A program made the translations under genes and the position numbers. This document shows positions 19,377-29,734 of a stretch of DNA of 64,000 nt, piece by piece (within the stretch, counting starts at the first letter, position 1; each line of letters starts with the position of its first letter). The stretch is taken from assembly GCA_036925085.1 (NCBI GenBank), contig JAUPFP010000003.1:11934008-11998007 (forward strand), read 5' to 3'. The stretch is from Brachycybe producta (taxonomy: Eukaryota > Arthropoda > Diplopoda > Playtdesmida > Andrognathidae). Under the pieces are notes generated by a model. It was not told the origin of the DNA and made no database searches. It saw only the letters and a list, made by a program, of their open reading frames with translations.

Positions 19377-22300
19377 CTGAAATTATAGAAGAAATAAGTT
19401 AGTCACTCAGTTTTAGTTCGTTAGTCAGGTATGGCAAACCAGTCGGCATGTATGATTCGCTATGTACGGACACATCCGATGAGGGTACACTTGTCGTAAT
19501 TTCTATACTTGGCGCTAGTGAGTTCGGTGCGGTTCCGATCGACACATCATCCCTATCGAAAGACAATACATTATTTTTCAAAAAAAAAATCACACATCAA
19601 ATCACACATGAAATTCGAAAGTGTGTTAGAAACTAGAATAGTAAATAAATTGGAGAACCTGTACTTTAGTACAAAATTGTCGCGTTTTTAAAGCTGTAAA
19701 CGCCAACTTTTCGAACTCTGGTTATTCTGTCTTTCAGAAAGCAAAACGAGAGAAACTTGAATGTGTTATATAAACTAGAAGGGGGTAGCGCAATCACTTT
19801 GAGGGTATTTTCATGGTGATATCTTTCAAAATAAACTTTTTAACTTAAAATGACCCAACTTTAAGCAGACGATGTTTTGCTATTTTTGTCTAGAAAAAGT
19901 TTATTTTGAAAGATGTCAACGCGAAATTATCTTCAAGGGGTTGAGTTACACTGTTATATCTAAAACACTTTGTAGTTTGTTAATTTTGCTTCAGAGTGTT
20001 AAAAAAATGGTTAGTCGTGTAAACCATCTTAACACGTTTAAACGTCAATGAGAAGTTTATATTTAAAGAAAGCGATGAAAACACATTTAGATCTAGATCA
20101 ATTTTTTGGCTATCCTAATTTCTAAAATATTTCCAGTTTTGTTATAGTTAGTTTTTCTTATAGTTTCTTAAAAAATGCGGAATAACCGATGTAGTATTTT
20201 TCTGTATCACTTGTAACGTAACTAAGAACCTGGTTAGAGGCTACAGGTTAGACTAGCATGTAGAAAGGCTCCCTCAGACTAGAATTATAGTCTCTAACTG
20301 GATGCTCTCTGCCTGAAAAATACATTTTTCTGGTTGCCTTTACTTAAAATTAGAGGTGGGACGAATCCTAAATTTTCTCGAATCCAAATTCGAATCCTTC
20401 TTATAAGAATCCTATATTATTCATTAAGAAGATACAAATAAATGAAATAGTATTAAATATTATTAAGAATAAAAAAAATAGTGTGGCTTCACTTAGGGTT
20501 AGGCCACAAGGTGATATTCGTGATCCGAATACCGAAATTGCAACAATCGCCGGGTTTTTTTTTGTTATTGAACGCTTCTATTGGACGAAAATGGAGTTAA
20601 AACTAATTTTATCAAAGTTTTTAACAGTTTTTTTTTAATGTTAGGATTTGTAAGATTCGAAAGACGAAAAAAGCGCAAAGATTCGAGTTTTCGAATCTCG
20701 AATATTTTTCGAAATCCTTGAGTGCTTGTTGGTTGTTTTTACTACTTTTCAACTCAAGTTTGTTGGTTTGGTTATTTAAATAAGCTGCACCGCTTCCCTT
20801 TTTCCTGTTCTGATTGGATGTTTTGGAGTCTTGTGAATCAGTAACGGAACTGAGTGTTTGACTTGGCAAAATTTTTCCGTATGCTTTGTAATATTTTGTT
20901 TACTGTTGCATAGTTTACGAGGGAATAGGCAGCTCATTTAAATAATGTAACCAGTTATCTTCAGTTGACAAAGATCATCACGTTAAAAGTGCATACATAT
21001 ACTGCAGTGCAGGATCCAGATCCAATTCGTAACACTCTCGTTCTTCGGTTGTGTTTCGTTTCACGTAAACACCGACAAAGTCATTAGTTCCATTAAGTTC
21101 AAGGATATTGGTTTCGTCTTGTTCGTTGGTGTGTGTTAAGCTGGAATCACTATCGGGATGTACTCCACGTTGAAGCAGCTGTCGCACCTTGTTACCTATT
21201 ACTTAATTAATTTGAATGCATTAATCTTTAATGCGCCTCCACTGTGTACCAAACCGAAATGTAGCACAGGGAAGTCCTATACTCTATGCCAAGTCGTAAT
21301 GACTGGTGACGTTATTTAAATTAGGAGCAAAACAAGAAAACATGGGGATGCAATACTAATCAACAGGCCCTACATTTACCCACATTACTAAGGATTCTGT
21401 TTGGCCTGGTACATGATATGGATTGTGACCCCCCCCCCACCCACCGAAAGGTATGACCTTTTGCTACTTGCATAATTACCATACTATCTTGTTAGACCTT
21501 TGGCAGAATCTGCCCGAACCCACCCAGTGACACGCAGTGCAGTGCGCCCTGCCCCCTAAGAAGACTGTCATTTTGTAAGTCAAGTCCATTGTCAGTCTCC
21601 CCTAGTCACGTTGTTCGTCAGTATCAAGGTTTCCGGAATGTTACCTGCCCTGGTACAGGAGGACTTGGAGGAGGTCCATGGAGGAAGTCAGCAGGGGGTG
21701 ACACCATGAGTTACTACACTGGGTGACGCCACTGAAAGAGACCATTACCTCCACAAATTTCTTGTCAAAATATTGTCAAGACTTTACCCAACGATTACCA
21801 AAACGATTTCTAAAATGAAAAATAGTCATTAATATAATTACAAATTAATTGACTATTCATGAATGGACTTTATCAGATAGCTGTGCCACCAAACAACAGA
21901 CATTGGCAATGAAAAAAAAAACAAGTCTACTTAGCTACTTCTTTCTATGCTGATGTTGTCAACTCCTATTATTTTTATTTCCCTATTCAAATACTTGTAT
22001 TCCATATTTATATCAAAGTACTTCTTTGTCATAGACTCGAACAAACAATATCATGTATATGATAATAGTCGCAATCTGGTGGTAAATGTATGGACTATTG
22101 GCACAATATGGAATGGTAGAAAGCTCAACAGCAGTTGCAGTGCACAATAAAAAAATACTATGGCTCCTTATAGTAAGCTCCATTAAATCAATAATGTGTT
22201 GTCTTGTACAACATTATATAGGTTGCTTCAAAAGCGCACAATAAAGCCAAAAAAAAAGCTGTACGAGCTAATCGAATTCAGAGACTAAAAATCCTATCGA

Positions 22301-23837
22301 AATATTGTGTGCGAAAACTAATGGGGGTAGGTGTTTTTGTTGCAGCGAAAGCTAACGAAGTGCGAACGCGCTTTGCTTTTAACTTTCTGTAATTTCTTCG
22401 GTTTGTTGTGGTTTTTGCGGCTCTTTCGCCAAGTACAGTACCGTTAAGTGTCCGACTTACACGGATTCAACTTATGCTGTAATTCGACTTAGCGGAAACC
22501 TCCGGAACGAATTAGCTGCATAAGTTGAGGACTTACTGTATAAACACAAACCCTAATTAGGCCTCTTAGACCATGAATAGGGGTGGACGGGGCGCCTGAA
22601 ATAAACCTCGTGACCAACTTGACACCATTACTACTCACGTGACTTTGGGCGAAATTCTCATTGTGAAACATGACATTCCTGGCATAAACTGCTGAGTCAT
22701 CTTGGAACAACTTTCTTTTAGCAGCTCCTATAGCTCATGCTCCGTCTACCTCCATGCATGGTCTAAGTGCAGGATCATTGCGCTGTGCCAAGCGCCACCA
22801 GTTTTTTGCGTGCCATCTCTGTGCAAATTTTTGAACGGGGTGGCGTCCATGCCACAGGCACCTATGATTTTCGATTTAGCCGCCGACGATGTTATTTTGC
22901 TGTCCGCTTTCATCTCTAACTATAAGTGGCAGGCAAGTAAAGACAGTAAGATACAGTCGTTTGCCCCGCCCCTTTTATGAGGAACGGCAACTTCCAATTG
23001 GTTTGTTATGTGGTGGTCTGACGTCACATGCCCCCGCAATTTTCAATTGCCAATTGGTTGATATTTGATCTGATGCTCATAAGAGGGCGCGGGGCGAACG
23101 ACCGTATCTCGCTGTCGTTACTTGCCTGTCTATAACTTGACATACGGGAACATCAATTGCGCCATCTATTGAGCTACTAATGAGTACTTACGATGGGCAA
23201 GTGCAGCCAGCACTAGCTTTTCGTTTGCTCCGCCCTTTTATGAGCGTCGTCAATTTCTAATTGGTTTGTTATTTGGTCTGATGTCACATGCCCCGCCCTT
23301 ATCAATTTCTAATTGGTTGATATTTGGTCTGACGCTCAAAAAGGGGCGGGGAAAACGACTGTGTCTTGCTGCGCACACTTGCCTGTGTGTTTATGCGGCT
23401 CATTTAAATAGTCCCACCAGTAATCTTGACATGGCATAGGTTAACACTGTGTATATCGATGTCTAGTGCTAACATGTAACATCGAGGTTGTTCTTCTTTT
23501 GTCCTGAAGACTTTGGTGGAATTCCTCCTCCTCCTCCTTTTTGTTCGTGTTGTGATCTGGCTTTAATATTTTTCCATTTCTTTTGAATTTCATGTAGAGA
23601 TCTCACATTTTCAGTTGTTTTCGAATTAAATTCGGTTTCCAGCTGTGTCCAAGCCTTTTGTTTTTTACTCCTTACAATATTGTTATTTGTCTGAGAACTG
23701 TTCAATGTGTCTATGTAAGATTCCATCACTTCCAGTAGTAAACTCTCCTCTTTTGGCAACCAGTTTTGTGAACGGAAACGGGAATGAAACACTATATCAT
23801 TCTCCGAGACTGCAACGTTCTCTTCGGTAGACGCCAT
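19108..23837 (-). CDS. Myb/SANT-like DNA-binding protein, four exons
   Basis: Joining 23837-23474, 21195-20982, 19552-19407 and 19376-19108 on the minus strand gives one open frame of 330 residues. Phases fit at each junction (1, 2, 1). Residues 21-97 match the Myb/SANT-like family (Myb_DNA-bind_5, as in zeste and NAIF1 relatives), with the three spaced tryptophans at 26 (NWLPKEE), 63 (KAWTQLE) and 88 (IQKKWKN), followed by a glycine/proline hinge (GGGGGIPPK). The middle is acidic and Ser/Thr-rich. The C-terminal about 60 residues (ARFQELHQLEVEQRKKQLRQ and onward) form a heptad coiled coil, as usual in this family for dimerisation. The likely role is a sequence-specific nuclear regulator. Many such proteins descend from the Myb-like partner of Harbinger transposons, but no transposase is present here, so a host gene is favoured. 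The start at MASTEEN (23837) has a good context; MNEYK ten codons upstream is possible. Weak donors at exons 1 and 2 are the main doubt. Confidence 0.75.
19407..19552 (-). CDS. Exon 3: Ser/Thr-rich linker
   Basis: Acceptor TTGTCTTTCGATAG|GGATGATG and donor AAACTGA|GTGACT. 146 nt in the frame DDVSIGTAPNSLAPSIEITT and onward. Confidence 0.7.
19700..20000. repeat. Family H foldback copy (Myb/SANT intron 2)
   Basis: AACTAGAAGGGGGTAGCGCAATCAC with TCATGGTGATATCTTTCAAAATAAAC pairs imperfectly with AGTTTATTTTGAAAGATGTC and GGGGTTGAGTTACACTG (short pieces), the fullest family H palindrome in the window. Confidence 0.65.
20348..20720. mobile_element. hAT MITE, second copy (Myb/SANT intron 2)
   Basis: Starts TTAGAGGTGGGACGAATCC and shares the CAATCGCCGG, CGCTTCTATTGGACG and CGAAAGACGAAAAAAGCGC blocks with 12845-13295 in inverted orientation. 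The distal end (GGCTCATCCCTA type) is lost. Frames across it are element sequence. Confidence 0.75.
20982..21195 (-). CDS. Exon 2: acidic linker
   Basis: The acceptor AAGTAATAG|GTAACAAGG completes a TGT codon with exon 1. Encodes NKVRQLLQRGVHPDSDSSLT and onward. The donor is either AAC|GTGATG (20982) or GCA|GTATAT (21003); both leave phase 2 and fit exon 3. Confidence 0.6.
21200..22430. other. Intron 1 of the Myb/SANT gene, distal part
   Basis: Contains the dispersed repeat at 21865-22030 shared with 6480-6720 and a poly-C tract at about 21430. The segment AAGAGACCATTACCTCCACAA at 21736 recurs at 32575. No exon-like frame was recognised. Confidence 0.5.
22436..22538. mobile_element. Pogo/Tigger-like MITE, complete (103 bp)
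   Basis: Flanked by TA on both sides; ends CAGTACCGTTAAGTGTCCG and GAGGACTTACTG, with internal TCAACTTATGC against GCATAAGTTGA. The TA duplication and CAGTA termini fit the Tc1/mariner-pogo group. Confidence 0.75.
22540..22915. other. Intron 1 segment, nothing recognised
   Basis: Higher GC than its surroundings (about 22700-22900), with a 92-residue plus-strand frame that shows no known motif. It may be an old element or unrecognised exon. Confidence 0.35.
22929..23129. mobile_element. Family C palindromic MITE (Myb/SANT intron 1)
   Basis: Ends GCAGGCAAGTAA and TTACTTGCCTGT. Flanks CTATAAGTG (22920-22928) and CTATAACTT (23130-23138) agree at 7 of 9 positions. The core contains TGACGTCA and GGGGCGGGG-type words. 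Confidence 0.8.
23193..23386. mobile_element. Family C palindromic MITE (Myb/SANT intron 1)
   Basis: GATGGGCAAGTGCAGCC and GCGCACACTTGCCTGT bound a palindrome with GCTCCGCCCTTTTATGAGCG and CAAAAAGGGGCGGGG. No clear 9-bp duplication is left. Confidence 0.75.
23474..23837 (-). CDS. Exon 1: Myb/SANT domain
   Basis: 364 coding nt ending in phase 1 at ACAT|GTTAGC. It encodes the entire DNA-binding domain. The frame stops at TAG inside the proposed donor, so it must be spliced or end there. Confidence 0.75.
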
Positions 23838-24050
23838 ATTTTTAATTTGTATTTTGTATTCATTCAATTTCTATATATTGACAACTGCGTATAACCCCTT
23901 ATCGTTACAAATGGAAACTTCCAAAAATCAAAGTTGTTTTCTGTTATGTATCATAGATGGCAGCACCATTTTTGTACTTTTTGTACTTTATACCCACAGC
24001 TGGTAGTACAAGATTTACCCCCTTATGTCGGCCCTCTTGAAAATAACTAG
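23838..24050 (-). promoter_or_regulatory. Upstream region of the Myb/SANT gene
   Basis: This lies 5' of exon 1 on the minus strand. No TATA box or CpG cluster is evident. A transcription start is expected here but cannot be placed. Confidence 0.3.
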
Positions 24051-24290
24051 CCATACCAAGGAGGCGGACATTGGAGGTGAATCTCGTACGGTATGACAAG
24101 CTATTTTAGTTTTTATCGGCATTTTACTGGATTTTTTCATATTTGAATTACATTCAGGAAATCCAGTAAAACGCGGTTAAAACATTAAAATTGCTTTCCA
24201 TGCATACAATTTGCTGTGAATTTTTGTATCTCTTAGTGAATCTCGTAGATGATTTTCTTCAATGGCGGCCCCCTTGGGCCATACCTTACG
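24050..24290. repeat. Module D, stand-alone copy
   Basis: GGTGAATCTCGTACGGTAT to GAATCTCGTAGATGATTTTC with TTTTACTGGATTTT and AAATCCAGTAAAACGCGG in the middle; outer words GGCCCTCTTG and GGCCCCCTTGG. Confidence 0.7.
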
Positions 24291-24369
24291 AGATTGACCC
24301 CTGTGCTCCTTGGCAAGACGTCTTCCTTCTGTATTAGCTTGAAAAAGCAGACGACTTGTCACTTTTTAC

Positions 24370-24574
24370 ACAGGCAATTAGAAATCGGGACAAACAGATG
24401 TTGGCTTCGCCCTTTTTTATGACGAACGCAACTTCTAATTCGTTGGTTATGTAGTCTGACGTCACATGCTCCGCCCTTTTCAACGTCGAACCACACAACA
24501 AACCAATTGAAAGTTGCCGGTCGTCATAAAAAGGGCGGAGTGAACTTCTGTTTGTCCCGATTTCTAATTGCTGT
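24370..24574. mobile_element. Family A palindromic MITE
   Basis: Ends ACAGGCAATTAGAAATCGGG and CCCGATTTCTAATTGCTGT. TTTTTAC occurs on both flanks, a probable remnant of a 9-bp duplication. The core has GACGTCACATGCTCCGCCC and CATAAAAAGGGCGGAG. Confidence 0.8.
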
Positions 24575-24599
24575 ATTTTTACGTTTTTTTTTTTTAAAC

Positions 24600-25280
24600 A
24601 TGGAGCATAGCCTCCTATAGATACAGGCCTGCCGGCTTCGAAATTTACATACCCGTAAAATGGCCGCCATTTGCCCAATTTACTCGCCAGGCGGCGCAAC
24701 CTGTGAATGCTTTCAAATGTCATTTTGTTGTGTATTCCGTTGGTTTTGACTAGTTGTTTAAGTCAGTTTAACCTTTTGCTATACAGTTATTTCTTAAGAA
24801 AAATTAAGTTGGTTTTCAATTTTGCTTTAATTTATTTTATTAATTTGTTCAAAAAATGTTTATGTTCAATATAAGTGGTTTTTTTACAACATTTTGATCC
24901 CCCACACGATATTTTTTTTTTTCATTTTTCTTTTTTAAAAAAAATTGCATTCTTTAAAATTTGCTATAAATCTCACAAATAATTTTAATTTAAATATATT
25001 TACATAATTCACAATAATAATCACTTAGGAATCTCATTAATTGGCTAATTAAAATGCATATTTTTTCAAATCGAAATGTTGACCAATTTGAAATGGAAAT
25101 AATATTATTGTTGATATTAAACACTCCTGGTGGAAAGCCAAGTGAACTTTTTTGCAAACAAAATTATTATTTTATTTCTCAAAGTTGAACTTTGAAGAAA
25201 GTTAATATTTAATTAATGTCTTAAAAATGTGTTATATATATATAAACATATATGTATATATGTATTTATATAAATATACA
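24600..25280. other. AT-rich intergenic DNA
   Basis: Contains CCTCCTATAGATACAGGCC near 24610, inverted at about 25863 (GCCTGTATCTATTGGAGG), which may be the ends of an element of about 1.3 kb that hosts the Helitron copy. No gene. Confidence 0.45.
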
Positions 25281-25285
25281 TATTC

Positions 25286-25615
25286 TCAAGGTCAACTATA
25301 TGTTGAACTCTTCCTTTGGAAAGTGTAGAAGGGCGAGGGGGTGAGGGGAAAAGTTTGGAAAGTGTAGAAGGGGGAGAGAGAGAAAAGTGGGAGGGGGTGA
25401 GGGGAAAAGTTTGGAAAGTGTAGAAGGGGGAGAGAGAGAAAAGTGGGAGGGGGTGAGGGGAAAAGTTTGGAAAGTGTAGAAGGGGGAGAGAGAGAAAAGT
25501 GGGAGGGGGTGACTGAAATTGAAATGAAAGGAGTAAAAAAAGGAACAAACGACGCGCATGCGCACAATTGCCTATGAATTTTACTCCCGTCATTTATGAC
25601 GGGTTACCCCACTAG
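25286..25615 (+). mobile_element. Helitron-like element, 5'-truncated
   Basis: The 3' end is intact (hairpin CCCGTCATTTATGACGGG at about 25586-25603, then TTACCCCA and CTAG at 25612-25615). The 5' TC end and GT tract are missing. Confidence 0.8.
25349..25516 (+). repeat. Three-copy 56-bp tandem repeat inside the Helitron
   Basis: AAAAGTTTGGAAAGTGTAG recurs at 25349, 25405 and 25461, an exact 56-bp period with almost no divergence, so the expansion is recent. It produces overlapping proline-rich minus-strand frames that are not genes. Confidence 0.9.
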
Positions 25616-25639
25616 TATATATATATATATATATAATAT

Positions 25640-25990
25640 ATACAATAATTTATTAATATATAATTTACAATTAATTATAACAAATTAAATTAACTGAAAA
25701 TAAATATGATTAACATGCTCTATGTTTTTTTTTTTCTAAGTTAGTATAGGAGGCTATGCACAAACCTTAGTTTTCAGCATCGACTCAAAGCGCCTCTAGT
25801 GTTATTTGGATGCGTAACCGGCGCCATTTTAATGCCCCATAGAGTCAAAAGGAAGCTGATAGGCCTGTATCTATTGGAGGCTATGCATGGAGTTACTTTA
25901 CCTTTATAAATGTATCTTGATATCAAGATATGTATACATGAAGGTAGCTCAACTCCTTGTTTAAAAAAAACGGACGCAAGTGAGTGAGCT
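25640..25990. other. AT-rich intergenic DNA
   Basis: After the Helitron comes AT-rich sequence and the inverted partner (about 25855-25885) of the 24600 words. Nothing else is recognised. Confidence 0.4.
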
Positions 25991-25994
25991 TTAA

Positions 25995-26195
25995 GAGCCT
26001 AGATACAGTTTTTTACACAAAATTTCTCCGAATGTAGGCGTTGCGATCGTTTTTGCTATAAAAATTGTTTTTTGAACTGGTTTTGTTCCGGTATGAAGTC
26101 GCATAAAAATGAATAGAGAAATAATTGTTGGTGCTAAGCTTATAAAATGGAATCAGCGTGAAGCCTATACATTAATGTTCTAAATTGTTTTTAAG
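25995..26195 (-). mobile_element. Family F element fragment, inverted
   Basis: TTAA (25991-25994) and GAGCCTAGATACAG, then TTTCTCCGAATGTAGGCG and the GCTTATAAAA/GAAGCCTATAC module. It breaks off at about 26195. Confidence 0.7.
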
Positions 26196-26199
26196 GTGG

Positions 26200-26630
26200 G
26201 CTAAATAGAAATTTATTTTTTCGTCCTACCAGATGGCGCCCCTGCGTGGCTTATTATGTTATATAGGAAGTCTCTCTTTTTGGGAGAATTTCTATTTTTC
26301 AAGCAAACATTTTTCAGAAGAAACATTACGAAAAAATTCTAAAGTGTTGTAGAAACTAAAATAGTTGGTGATAAATGTTGGAAATTTTTTCATGATGGTA
26401 TCTTCCAAAATAAACTTTTTGTGAGTTTGAAAAAAAAGGCCGAAAATAGGTTTTCATGAAATGTTAATGGTAAAACGCATGAAACGGGGGTCATTTTCAA
26501 ACTGAGCTATAAAATGTTTTATTTTTTAAGATATTACCATGAACAAACTATTAACCTAATCTTTTACCGTTCTAGTTTTGAAAACATTTTGAATTTTTTC
26601 GTAAAGTTTCTAAAAAAAAACGTTTGCTTG
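26200..26630. repeat. Family H related foldback
   Basis: ATGATGGTATCTTCCAAAATAAAC and its inverse TTTTTTAAGATATTACCATGA (in pieces), with GAAACTAAAATAG and TTCTAGTTTTGAAAAC at the outer ends. Confidence 0.55.
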
Positions 26631-26639
26631 ATATTTTTT

Positions 26640-27130
26640 GCGTCGAAATTTTACAAAAAAAAACGTTTATGGAGATTAGCATTAGCCACTGCAGTGGTGC
26701 CGTTCAGTGGGACAACAGTAAAATAAATATCTATTCAGCCATCGTAATAACAATTTTGTCCTGACGTTGCACTTAAGTGATATGTTATGGGCTTAGAGAA
26801 TTAATGAAATTCGTGGATTTTCCTCTTTTTTCTTGGTCGATCGATACATTTGTCATAATAATAATGATAAGGAAAAATAATAATTGTAGGAATAAGGAAA
26901 TCTTAGATAATATTTGGAGACATGTTGGGAATTTGTTCTCGTTTTAGGGATAGATCACACATACTGAAAAAAAGTACAACTGAATTTTACTTTTTAAGGC
27001 CATTTACCAGAAGCGCGGGACATGTAGACATTTGCCCTAAAGGTGCGCAAAAAAACGCCAAATGATGTAAATTTACACTGCTGATTAGGGCAAGTGGTTT
27101 TAGCACAAATGTCCCTTTACGGCGAATGAT
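26640..27130. other. Intergenic, nothing firm
   Basis: AT-rich; 27000-27115 has a weak inverted structure around TTTGCCCTAAAGG and CCCTTTACGGCG. No gene. Confidence 0.35.
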
Positions 27131-27139
27131 TTTACAGTT

Positions 27140-27560
27140 TTGTTTAGCTCTTGTTCAATTTAGCTTTATTTCAATTTTCAATTTAGCTTTGGCTCAGTGT
27201 TCAGTTTAGCTTTGTCTCAAATTTTCAGTTTAGCTTTGTCTCAAATGTTCAGTTCAGCTCTTATATAAACTATATAAGAGCTGAACTGAACATTTGAGAC
27301 AAAGCTAAACTGAAAATTTTAGCCAAAGCTAAACTAAAGCTTTGGCTAACTCGTTCAGTTTAGCTCTTGTATAGTTGAGTTCTTGCTCAACTCAGTTCTT
27401 CTTAATTAGTTTGAATCTTAGTTTTAGTGTTGTTTAGTTCTTTAATTTTGACCTGGAATACAGTTTAGTCGTGTTTTGGTTAGTTCTCATCCTGTTTTGT
27501 GTGGCATTTCTACATGTGTTCGTTCAGTTATGCTCTAGATTGATACATTTAGGCTGATTT
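27140..27560. repeat. GTTTAGCTY(T)TG repeat tract
   Basis: TTTAGCTTTGTCTCA, CAGTTTAGCTCTTG and similar words recur about ten times at irregular spacing. A related tract in the opposite orientation lies at 51880-52400. Confidence 0.6.
27219..27319. repeat. Perfect 49-bp inverted repeat, 3-nt loop
   Basis: The arms 27219-27267 and 27271-27319 are exact reverse complements around AAC. Arm ends: AAATTTTCAGTTTAG and CTCTTATATA. Confidence 0.95.
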
Positions 27561-27578
27561 AGCCCTAGCCCTTGTTAA

Positions 27579-28242
27579 GAGCCTAGATACACGTCGTCCA
27601 TCTTGTTGTTTTCAGCAGACCACAACGAGACAAATGAGTGTTATTATATGGTGTTACTAAAACTGCAAGAAATCGCCTCACAATCACTCAATTAAAATAC
27701 AGTAAAGCGTAAAAGAAAAGGTCATTCTATTTTTAAATAAGGTTGAAAATCGTTCGTTTTTTTTAAACCCATGATAAATCCCGTTTGGATCAAAAACCGT
27801 CCCACAAACATTTGAAAAACTCTTGTTAAAAACGGATTTAGAACAATAACAAAATAATTAGCACATACTTTCATGTATTGGCTTCACGATGTTTCCGTTT
27901 TATAAATTTTGAAAAGGTCCTTCTATTTTTTAATAACTTTTAAAATCGTACATTTTTTAACTCCATGTTAAGTCCCATAGGACCAAAAAACCATCCCACA
28001 AACATTTGAAGAACTCCTTTTAAAAAAACAACTTAGAAGAACAAATAAATTAGCACGTGCATTAATCTATTGGCTTAACGATGTTTTCTTTTTATCAGCT
28101 TAGCACGGGAAATTATTTTTCTATCAATTATTATGTTACTTTGAAACCTGGAGAAAAAACGTTAAAAAACCGTTTTTCAATCAAAAACGATCGTAGCGCC
28201 TACATTCGGAGAAATTTTGAACTAAACGCTGTATCTAGGCTC
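27579..28242 (+). mobile_element. Family F element, complete
   Basis: TTAA at 27575-27578, ends GAGCCTAGATACACG and GCTGTATCTAGGCTC, right flank TTAG (one change from TTAA). The inner modules are as in the 40096 copy, with part of the first deleted. Confidence 0.85.
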
Positions 28243-28249
28243 TTAGGTT

Positions 28250-29020
28250 TTACTTAGTAACTTCAATTTAGCAATGTTTAATTTGAACTCTTTTTAAGAG
28301 TCGTAACTCTTGATTAGTTTATTTCATTAAATTGACAACCACTTATTCAATTTCAACCGCATATTTTTTTAACTTGGCTCTTGTTCAATAAAACCATTAA
28401 AAAATAACTATAATATAGAAAAAAACTTAAGTAATGGAAGAGAAGGAGGAATGGGTTGCGCATAGATATGTAGCCTACTATATCATTATGTGGATTTTTT
28501 TTACCATAAATCTCATAGTTTTACTCTGGAACACTTATGCAACCCCATCAGCTTAGGACATAATAATGGATGAGGAGGATGCGTCATACAGGTGAAAGTG
28601 ACATGTGTGAGTCACGCAGACAAAAAGCCATTCAAACCGTTTCATATATCGTACAGTAGAGGGTCTTTATAATGTTACATTAGATTATTGTATGAAAAGG
28701 AGCGTCATTAATTATAAATTCCATTGATTTTTCTTATATGATGTCCCTCCTCCTTCTCCCCTTAATTCTCGTACAAAGGGATTTCTAGAAGAATCTAAAG
28801 AAATATTTTTTATTCAGATTAGGAAATATACTAGATTAATAGGCGTAAGGGGATTTCAAATGCACTTCTACAAAAACAAACGTTGACACAACATGCTTAC
28901 AAAATCAGAGGTTTCCAAGTGATTTACCTGAAAACACTAGAGAAAAAGTCTTGGAACAATTGTAAAAGTAATAATAAAAAACGTAAAAACAAAAAAGGAA
29001 ACAAAAAACATGTTTTTTTT
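28250..29020. other. Intergenic, nothing recognised
   Basis: AT-rich DNA without element ends or supported frames. 28540-28680 is somewhat less AT-rich. Confidence 0.35.
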
Positions 29021-29025
29021 TTGGG

Positions 29026-29600
29026 AGCGAAAAACGGGAGCGAAATTCACAGGCAATTGTGCCCAGCATTAGAATTTCTTTTCCTCCGCCCTTTTATGAC
29101 GTCAGACCAAGTAACAAACCAATTAGAAATTGATGACGTTCATAAAAGGGCTGAGCAAAAGAAATTCTAATGCTGGGCACAATTGCCTGTGATAATAAAC
29201 TAGTTTAATTTTGCTACTATTATCCCCTCTCCTTTTTATATTTGAAAGAGAAAATGAGTTTTTCATCTTCTCTGGTGTGCGCATGCGCGTCGTTTTTTCT
29301 TTTTTTTACTCCTTTCATTTCAATTTCAGTCACCTCCTCCCACTTTTTTTCCCCTCCACGTTTCTTTCTCTCCCCCTTCTACACTTTCCAACCATTCCCC
29401 CTCTCCAATTTAATATCATGGGGTTCTTGGATGAGGAGTGTGCAACATATAGTTGACCTTGAGAAAAAAAGCGGTTCATTTATTCATTTAAATTTATATA
29501 AATTCCGACGTGCTTCAAGGTTTTTGTCCTTGTTTGTATAGCATTAATCACACATTCGCGATACAATATACAAGGACAAAAACCTTTACACAAACACATG
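29026..29600 (-). mobile_element. Helitron-like element, long form, inverted
   Basis: On the minus strand it contains the full long-form body: family B palindrome (29047-29192), the AAAGAGAAAATGAG segment, GCATGCGCGTCG, the purine block and TATAAATTTAAATG. The 3' hairpin side is truncated (only CGGGAGCGAAATT remains). The 5' side is replaced by a 17-bp inverted repeat, AAGGTTTTTGTCCTTGT at about 29518 against its complement at about 29568. Confidence 0.7.
29047..29192. mobile_element. Family B palindromic MITE or Helitron module
   Basis: TCACAGGCAATTGTGCCC and GGGCACAATTGCCTGTGA bound 146 bp of near-perfect palindrome with CTCCGCCCTTTTATGACG and CGTTCATAAAAGGGCTGAG. The same core is shared with families A and C. 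No 9-bp duplication is visible. Confidence 0.8.
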
Positions 29601-29679
29601 TGAGTGTGGTGGGGGAGAAGGAAACGTTCTTCATTGAGTGACCTTCAATATTTGAATAAAATAGTTAAAATAGAATGTC

Positions 29680-29734
29680 CCGTCATTCATTGACGGATTA
29701 CCCACGTTATTTATGATGGGTTACCCCACTAGTA
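29680..29734 (+). mobile_element. Isolated Helitron 3' end
   Basis: CCCGTCATTCATTGACGG and, after ACCCACGTTA, TTTATGATGGGTTACCCCA ending CTAG|T. Two successive 3'-hairpin motifs are present, as if a Helitron end was duplicated. Confidence 0.65.

Noticed and set aside
22702-22980. 92-residue plus-strand frame in the Myb/SANT intron
   Set aside because: No domain recognised, opposite strand to the gene, and it runs into a MITE at 22929.
25213-25593. Three overlapping proline-rich frames of about 90-126 residues
   Set aside because: A 56-bp tandem repeat keeps all frames open; no conserved protein is implied.
29047-29192. Treating family B as a proven independent insertion
   Set aside because: No target duplication flanks it and it occurs at the same place in other Helitron copies, so it is an inherited module.
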